NCBI GenBank assembly: GCA_022561895.1 | Contig: JADFQH010000095.1 | Location: 1-9,658, forward strand | Direction of reading: 5' to 3' | Source of the DNA: Methanobacteriota archaeon | GTDB lineage: Archaea; Halobacteriota; Halobacteria; Halobacteriales; Halalkalicoccaceae | Length of the DNA: 9,658 nt | Shown: in pieces, positions 6,130 to 9,658 of the stretch | Layout of the letters: the number at the start of each line of letters is the position of its first letter | How positions within the stretch are numbered: position 1 is the first letter of the stretch | The notes under the pieces: generated by a model | Told to the model about the DNA's origin: nothing | The model's database searches: none | The model's input: only the letters and a program-made list of their open reading frames with translations | Position numbers and translations under genes: made by a program

Positions 6130-7098
6130 ATGACAACAGCAGTACCCGACTACGAAATCGGTCACGAGTTGAGCGATGCCGACGAGAACATTCACAACGT
6201 GTGGAACAACGAACTCGAACCCGCCGTGACGATCGAGCCGGGCGAGGTCGTTCGATTCGAGTGCCGAGACGCCCTCGATGGGCAGGTGGGCCCCGACTCG
6301 GGAGTCGAGGATCTCGCGAACGCAAGCTTCGACCCGGTTCATCCTCTCACCGGCCCAATCGCAATCGAAGGTGCGGAGCCGGGCGATGCGCTTGCCGTCG
6401 AACTGCTCGATTTCGAGCACAAAGGCTGGGGATTTACGGGGTTCATGCCCGGTGAGATGGGCCTCGGACTCCTACCCGAGGAGTTCCCCGAGGCTGGTCT
6501 CTACGTCTGGGAACTAGAGGACGAAATCGCCGAATTCGTAAACGGTATCGAGATTCCAGTAGACATGTTTCCGGGGACCATCGGCAACGCGCCCGCAGAA
6601 GCGGGCGAACACGACACCCTCCCCCCGAGGGATGTCGGGGGCAACATGGACGTAAAACAGATGACCGCGGGTTCGACCGTCTATCTCCCAGTGGAAGTCG
6701 AAGGGGCGCTCTTTTCGACCGGGGATTGTCACGTGGCACAGGGCGACGGCGAGGTCTGCGTGACGGGGATCGAAGCGCCGATGTTCGTCACCGCACGCTT
6801 CGATCTGAAAAAAGACGCCGGGTTCTCTCAGCCCCGCCTCGAAACCTCGGGACCGTTTACCGCCACCGGGAGGGACGAACGAATGTACGGCACAACGGGC
6901 ATCAGCGACGACCTGATGGAAGCAACCAAGAGATCAGTCCGACACATGATCGAGCATCTCGTCGCAGAACACGACCTCTCACGCGAGGAGGCGTACATCC
7001 TCTGTTCGGCCGCGGTCGATCTGAAGATCAGCGAGGTAGTAGACGCGCCGAACTGGATCGTCACCGCCTACGTCCCCGAGAGCATCTTCCCCGAGTAG
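6130..7098 (+). CDS. Acetamidase/formamidase family amidohydrolase
   Basis: This 322-residue protein belongs to the FmdA/AmdA family, which hydrolyses formamide or acetamide to formate or acetate plus ammonia in the cytoplasm. Family landmarks in order: HPLTGPIAIEGAEPGDALAVE (71-91), FPGTIGNAPA (147-156), PPRDVGGNMDVKQMTAGSTVYLPV (165-188) and the signature GDCHVAQGDGEVC at 198-210. The C-terminal part with LCSAAVDLKISEVVDAPNW (291-309) is complete, so the protein looks intact. The open frame extends upstream to an ATG at 6028, but that extension is Ala/Gly-rich and includes the TATA region. The ATG at 6130 matches promoter spacing and is preferred. It may supply nitrogen from short amides. 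The formate-type transporter 375 bases downstream could remove the acid product. Substrate preference cannot be read from the sequence. Confidence 0.85.
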   Translation: MTTAVPDYEIGHELSDADENIHNVWNNELEPAVTIEPGEVVRFECRDALDGQVGPDSGVEDLANASFDPVHPLTGPIAIEGAEPGDALAVELLDFEHKGWGFTGFMPGEMGLGLLPEEFPEAGLYVWELEDEIAEFVNGIEIPVDMFPGTIGNAPAEAGEHDTLPPRDVGGNMDVKQMTAGSTVYLPVEVEGALFSTGDCHVAQGDGEVCVTGIEAPMFVTARFDLKKDAGFSQPRLETSGPFTATGRDERMYGTTGISDDLMEATKRSVRHMIEHLVAEHDLSREEAYILCSAAVDLKISEVVDAPNWIVTAYVPESIFPE

Positions 7099-7132
7099 CG
7101 ACCGCCCTCGCGGCCTCAACACACCGTTACTG

Positions 7133-7138
7133 TTTAAA
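7133..7138 (+). promoter_or_regulatory. TATA box of the zinc-finger microprotein gene
   Basis: TTTAAA, the canonical haloarchaeal TATA core, is centred 20-24 bases before the ATGs at 7156 and 7159. This predicts a leaderless mRNA, supports the gene being real and makes one of these two ATGs the likely start. Confidence 0.6.
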
Positions 7139-7155
7139 GAACCACCCGAACGTTC

Positions 7156-7314
7156 ATGATGGTTCGGAAGCTATGTGTTAACATGGTATTCGACTCCGGA
7201 GACAAGGAGATCAGCTGTGTGCTGTGTGAGGAAGTGTTCGAGACGAAACACGAGCTGCACCGACACACGAGACTCAAGTACAACGGCCATACCTACCACG
7301 GTTTTCCGCTGTGA
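7156..7314 (+). CDS. C2H2-type zinc-finger microprotein
   Basis: A 52-residue protein ends at TGA 7312-7314. It has a zinc-finger pattern: Cys21-x2-Cys24, Phe28, Leu34, His37 with the classical F-x5-L-x2-H spacing, then His45 and His48. The final spacing H-x7-H is longer than the usual H-x3-5-H, so His45 is only the likely fourth ligand. Tandem ATGs at 7156 and 7159 lie behind a TTTAAA box; a third ATG at 7183 would give 43 residues and keep the whole finger. Small single-finger proteins are common in haloarchaea, where deletion of some affects motility or biofilm formation, but this one has no assigned role. It could bind nucleic acid or a protein partner. The protein is less acidic than its neighbours, with five Lys, three Arg and seven His, which suits nucleic-acid contact. 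Confidence 0.65.
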   Translation: MMVRKLCVNMVFDSGDKEISCVLCEEVFETKHELHRHTRLKYNGHTYHGFPL

Positions 7315-7320
7315 TAGGGG

Positions 7321-7350
7321 CTCGGATGCGGTCTGTCCGCGCGTTCCGAG
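7321..7350. terminator. Hairpin after the zinc-finger gene
   Basis: CTCGGA (7321-7326) pairs with TCCGAG (7345-7350), and inside it GCGG (7328-7331) pairs with CCGC (7337-7340) around the loop TCTGT. It begins 7 bases after the microprotein stop and ends 26 bases before the next TATA box, so it probably marks the 3' end of the short mRNA. No clear U-tract follows. Confidence 0.4.
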
Positions 7351-7376
7351 TACCGATCCGACCCCGTTTCCGTCTC

Positions 7377-7383
7377 TTATAAA
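7377..7383 (+). promoter_or_regulatory. TATA box upstream of the OFA transporter
   Basis: TTATAAA is a strong TATA core. Transcription would start near 7405-7407, leaving a leader of about 66 bases before the transporter ATG at 7473, long for a haloarchaeal gene. The predicted start coincides with an ATG at 7406 that opens a 13-codon frame. Confidence 0.6.
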
Positions 7384-7405
7384 CCGGTTCTTCTCCCTCC
7401 TCTTG

Positions 7406-7447
7406 ATGGCCGTAAATACTGCATGCCACAACACGGCGAACCGTTAG
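7406..7447 (+). CDS. Possible leaderless upstream peptide (MAVNTACHNTANR)
   Basis: An ATG lies exactly 26 bases behind the centre of the TTATAAA box, where a leaderless ribosome start would occur. The frame runs 13 codons to TAG at 7445-7447, 25 bases before the transporter ATG and in a different frame. It contains no run of one amino acid that would point to attenuation. It may be a regulatory uORF or chance, since a 42-base frame is not evidence alone. Confidence 0.25.
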   Translation: MAVNTACHNTANR

Positions 7448-7472
7448 GCCGGTCCGGTAGTTCTGCGAAAAC

Positions 7473-8765
7473 ATGCCGCGTACGGAAGCGAGTAAAAATC
7501 GCTGGCTGATCGCCGTCTCGGCGATCGCCATCCACCTCTCGATCGGGTCGGTGTACGCCTACAGCGTCTATCAGAACCCACTGAACGACTCCGTCGGCTG
7601 GGCGATCGGCGACGTGACCCTCGCGTTCACCGTCGCCATCTTCTTTCTGGGGCTGTCGGCCGCATTCTTGGGAACGTTCGTCGATACGTACGGACCGAGA
7701 CTGGCCGGTCTCGTCTCCGCCGCGGTCTTTGGAACCGGAACCCTCGGCGCGGGTTTTGCCGTCCAGATCGAGAGCCTCCCGCTCTTTATCGCGACCTACG
7801 GCGTTCTCGGAGGAATCGGTCTCGGAATCGGCTATATCGCCCCGATCTCCACGTTAGTTGAATGGTTCCCGGATCGGCGCGGTCTTGCGACCGGGATGGC
7901 GGTCATGGGCTTCGGCGCGGGCGCGCTCATCACGAGTCCGGTCGCGGAGTTCCTCATGCAGAACGTGACTTCAGTCGCAGGAACGTTCTACATCCTGGGG
8001 ATCGGCTACATTATCTTCATCAGCGCGGGCGCGTCGTACATGAAAAAACCCCCTGAGGAGTGGTATCCGGCCGGGATGGAGGAGGCGGATCTCCCCGATG
8101 ACGATCATCCCGAGGGCGGCGACGGCGGCGATCTCGCCAACCTCGAAGCAACGGCAGCGCTGAAGACCAAGCGGTTTTACTTGCTATGGCTCATCGTCTT
8201 CATCAACATCTCGGCGGGGATCATGCTGCTGGCCGTGGCGGCGAGCATGACACAGACGCTTACGGCCGTCAGCGCAGCCACCGCCGCGACGGTCGTCGGA
8301 GTGATGGGCATCTTTAATGGATTGGGCCGTATCGGTTGGGCGAGCGCGTCGGATTATACGGGGAGAACGAACATGTACACGGCGTTTTTCGCCATTCAGA
8401 TCGTCGCATTCTTCCTGCTTCCGCTGACGACGAACGTCGTTCTGTTCGCGATCCTGCTCTGTATCATCATCTCCTGCTACGGCGGCGGGTTCGCCTGTCT
8501 GCCCGCATATATCGGCGATCTGTTCGGGACGAAAGAGCTCGGGACGATCCACGGCTATACGCTCACCGCGTGGTCGATGGCCGGCGTCGCGGGACCGACG
8601 TTGGTCGCCTCCATCGTTTCGGCGACCGGCAGCTACACGCTTTCGTTTTACATCGTCAACGTCGCGCTGATCGTCGGACTCGTCTGTACGGTCGTCCTCC
8701 GTATCAATATCCGGAATATCCAAGACTCGAAACAGGAGCAGGCCGCCGTTTCGTCCTCGGACTGA
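7473..8765 (+). CDS. OFA-family MFS transporter (oxalate/formate antiporter type)
   Basis: This 430-residue protein has about 12 membrane helices: roughly 12-30, 47-69, 76-96, 102-124, 138-160, 168-188, 235-258, 270-290, 301-318, 322-345, 362-384 and 392-410. The long middle loop at 190-230 is strongly acidic (EEADLPDDDHPEGGDGGD). OFA hallmarks are SIGSVYAYSVYQNPL (23-37), GFGAGALITSPV (147-158), NGLGRIGWASASDYTGR (282-298) and ACLPAYIGDLFGTKELGTI (341-359) followed by HGYTLTAWSMAGVAGP. The best-known member, OxlT of Oxalobacter, exchanges oxalate for formate; others move pyruvate, lactate or remain uncharacterised, so the substrate is open. Position after a formamidase makes formate or another short carboxylate attractive. 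The family is certain, the substrate is not. The gene ends 6 bases from a convergent gene. Confidence 0.85.
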   Translation: MPRTEASKNRWLIAVSAIAIHLSIGSVYAYSVYQNPLNDSVGWAIGDVTLAFTVAIFFLGLSAAFLGTFVDTYGPRLAGLVSAAVFGTGTLGAGFAVQIESLPLFIATYGVLGGIGLGIGYIAPISTLVEWFPDRRGLATGMAVMGFGAGALITSPVAEFLMQNVTSVAGTFYILGIGYIIFISAGASYMKKPPEEWYPAGMEEADLPDDDHPEGGDGGDLANLEATAALKTKRFYLLWLIVFINISAGIMLLAVAASMTQTLTAVSAATAATVVGVMGIFNGLGRIGWASASDYTGRTNMYTAFFAIQIVAFFLLPLTTNVVLFAILLCIIISCYGGGFACLPAYIGDLFGTKELGTIHGYTLTAWSMAGVAGPTLVASIVSATGSYTLSFYIVNVALIVGLVCTVVLRINIRNIQDSKQEQAAVSSSD

Positions 8766-8771
8766 TCCCGA

Positions 8772-9278
8772 CTACAACCCCAGCCGATCCGCGATCTTTC
8801 CGCCCATCGTCCGGGCGTCGGGTTCGAGGACTTCGATCTCGTCGCCGAGTTCGATGGCCCCTTCCTCTACTACTTTCGCACAGACCCCGCCGCGCTCGTT
8901 CTTCAGCGCGCGCGCAACCCCCTTCTCGCCTGCGACCTGCTCGACGTGGGCACACGGCGGACGCGGGCGGGTTCCCCGCAGGATCGCGTCGTCGATTCGA
9001 AAGGTCGCGCCTAAGAGATCGTGAACCTCAACCCCCCGAGTCACGATGTTCCGTCGATGGCGACCATCGGAAAGGTCGATATCGAACTTTTCTCCTATGT
9101 CCTCGATGGCTTCCGCCTCAATCAGCGTCACCTCACAGACGTCAAAGGGCGAGTAGTATCCCTCGCCGGTTCGGTAGCGATCGTTCTCCAACCCTCCATC
9201 GAGCGCTTCGATCCGTTCTAAAGAGTCCATCGGCGCGGAGTCCTCATGCGCGATAAATAGCTGTTCGACCCGTGGCAT
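8772..9278 (-). CDS. MOSC-domain protein
   Basis: This is a 168-residue single-domain protein of the MOSC family (molybdenum-cofactor sulfurase C-terminal, as in YiiM/YuaD). Family features in order are LENDRYRTGEGYYS (30-43), VTLIEAEAIE (50-59), RRNIVTRGVEVHDLLGATFRI (75-95) and the conserved cysteine Cys109 in RPRPPCAHVEQV, then GGVCAKVVEEGAIELGDEIEVL (130-151). MOSC proteins are thought to carry sulfur on the cysteine or act with the molybdenum cofactor on N-hydroxylated compounds. No molybdoenzyme gene is visible here. The frame extends to an ATG at 9332, but MPRVEQLFIA at 9278 matches the usual start of the family and the 18 extra residues are Pro/Gly-rich. The gene is convergent with the transporter and divergent from the next gene. 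Confidence 0.8.
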   Translation of the reverse strand: MPRVEQLFIAHEDSAPMDSLERIEALDGGLENDRYRTGEGYYSPFDVCEVTLIEAEAIEDIGEKFDIDLSDGRHRRNIVTRGVEVHDLLGATFRIDDAILRGTRPRPPCAHVEQVAGEKGVARALKNERGGVCAKVVEEGAIELGDEIEVLEPDARTMGGKIADRLGL

Positions 9279-9340
9279 ACCCCCCGTAGGGTTCGGAGGC
9301 GAATAGCCCTTCGCCCGAACTGGCATATGCAAGACCGACT

Positions 9341-9347
9341 CCTATAC
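9341..9347 (+). promoter_or_regulatory. TATA box for the gene at the right edge
   Basis: CCTATAC is centred about 25 bases before the ATG at 9370, a textbook leaderless spacing. It lies within the 91-base divergent intergenic region shared with the MOSC gene. On the opposite strand GGCTATTC (about 9301-9308) is a weak counterpart, 26 bases before the MOSC start. Confidence 0.5.
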
Positions 9348-9369
9348 TCCGCGCTCGCGAACCCCCAAT

Positions 9370-9658
9370 ATGGTCGATGACATCAGCGCCGATCAGGTAG
9401 AGAAGTGGCTCGACGATCGGGTGGTCCGGGACGTAGAACGCACCACTGAGAAGGAAGCCGAATTCAGTGTCCAGTGTCGCCTCTCACACATTCCGCTCAA
9501 CGTTATCAAGGAGGACACGTGGGGCCCCCTGCGGATCGTCGGCCGGGCCGCGTTCGACACCGAGCGAACCGCCGCCGTCATCGAGAATCCTGACCAGCGC
9601 CGCGAGTTGCTTGAACGGATCGGGCCGATTTTTGTCGGTACACCGGGATTCTACACCT
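9370..9658 (+). CDS. Haloarchaeal protein of unknown function (partial)
   Basis: The first 96 codons run off the right edge without a stop. The peptide begins MVDDISADQVEKWLDDRVVRD and continues with alternating beta and helical stretches: AEFSVQCRLSHIPLNVIKED, GPLRIVGRAAFD and ENPDQRRELLERIGPIFVGTPGFYT. It is acidic and soluble, with no signal peptide or membrane helix in the visible part. The pattern of a short N-terminal helix, then beta strands, then a helix, resembles archaeal DUF2299-type proteins and type III secretion chaperone-like folds, but this is memory-based and weak. Codon use (GTC, CGG, GAC) fits the neighbouring haloarchaeal genes, and the leaderless promoter supports the ATG. 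No function can be given. Confidence 0.6.
   Translation, partial: MVDDISADQVEKWLDDRVVRDVERTTEKEAEFSVQCRLSHIPLNVIKEDTWGPLRIVGRAAFDTERTAAVIENPDQRRELLERIGPIFVGTPGFYT

Noticed and set aside
5509..6420. A 303-codon minus-strand frame over the end of the dehydratase, the gap and the start of formamidase
   Set aside because: It spans two well-supported sense genes and a promoter, and its C-terminal half is a low-complexity Arg/Ser/Pro run.
7171..7531. Minus-strand frames of 85-87 codons in the formamidase-transporter gap
   Set aside because: They overlap the zinc-finger gene, its hairpin and the transporter promoter in antisense, and show no recognisable domain or good promoter.
8336..9256. A 306-codon plus frame over the transporter end and the MOSC gene
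   Set aside because: Extremely Arg-rich and spans two convergent genes in a shadow frame.
9279..9332. N-terminal extension of the MOSC protein from the ATG at 9332
   Set aside because: The 18 added residues are Pro/Gly-rich, and the family normally starts at the MPRVEQLFIA position.
1..9658. CRISPR arrays, tRNA genes, insertion-sequence ends or integrase sites
   Set aside because: I looked for regularly spaced repeats, tRNA-like arms, transposase motifs and long terminal inverted repeats and saw none.

Overview
The window is almost entirely haloarchaeal DNA. It is GC-rich, its proteins are strongly Asp/Glu-rich, most start codons sit about 20-35 bases behind a TATA-like box (leaderless or nearly leaderless transcripts), and several families present (a small C2H2 zinc-finger protein, a winged-helix protein with two C-terminal membrane helices, a gluconate-dehydratase-type enolase) are characteristic of Halobacteria. 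No tRNA, rRNA, CRISPR array, IS element or integrase was found.

Left end (1-1131): this part is composite. Bases 2-148 read as the tail of an unknown charged protein on the plus strand. Bases about 125-637, minus strand, read as the end of a GldF-type ABC permease translationally coupled to the start of a GldG-type protein, a pair typical of bacteria rather than haloarchaea. From about 637 the plus strand reads as the C-terminal part of a haloarchaeal HAD phosphatase without its N-terminal half. Both joints fall at GATC tetramers and cut genes in mid-domain, so a ligation or assembly chimera is the leading explanation. A real insertion is less likely.

Sugar-acid module (1322-5936): a degenerate asparagine-synthase-like protein (1322-3037) is followed 24 bases later by a DHDPS/KDG-aldolase-family enzyme (3062-3958), a winged-helix membrane protein (4020-4628) and a gluconate-dehydratase-type enolase (4698-5936). 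The dehydratase makes 2-keto-3-deoxy sugar acids, and the aldolase-family enzyme is a natural next step (cleavage or dehydration). Two palindromes in the dehydratase leader look like an operator.

Amide/formate region (6130-8765): an acetamidase/formamidase, a 52-residue C2H2 zinc-finger microprotein not obvious from long-ORF searches, and an OFA-family (oxalate/formate antiporter type) MFS transporter. Formamidase releases formate and ammonia, so an organic-anion exporter next door is plausible. The transporter has a long leader that contains a 13-codon reading frame placed exactly where a leaderless transcript would begin.

Right end (8772-9658): a MOSC-domain protein on the minus strand, convergent with the transporter and only 6 bases from its stop codon, and the beginning of a divergently transcribed protein of unknown function that runs off the window.
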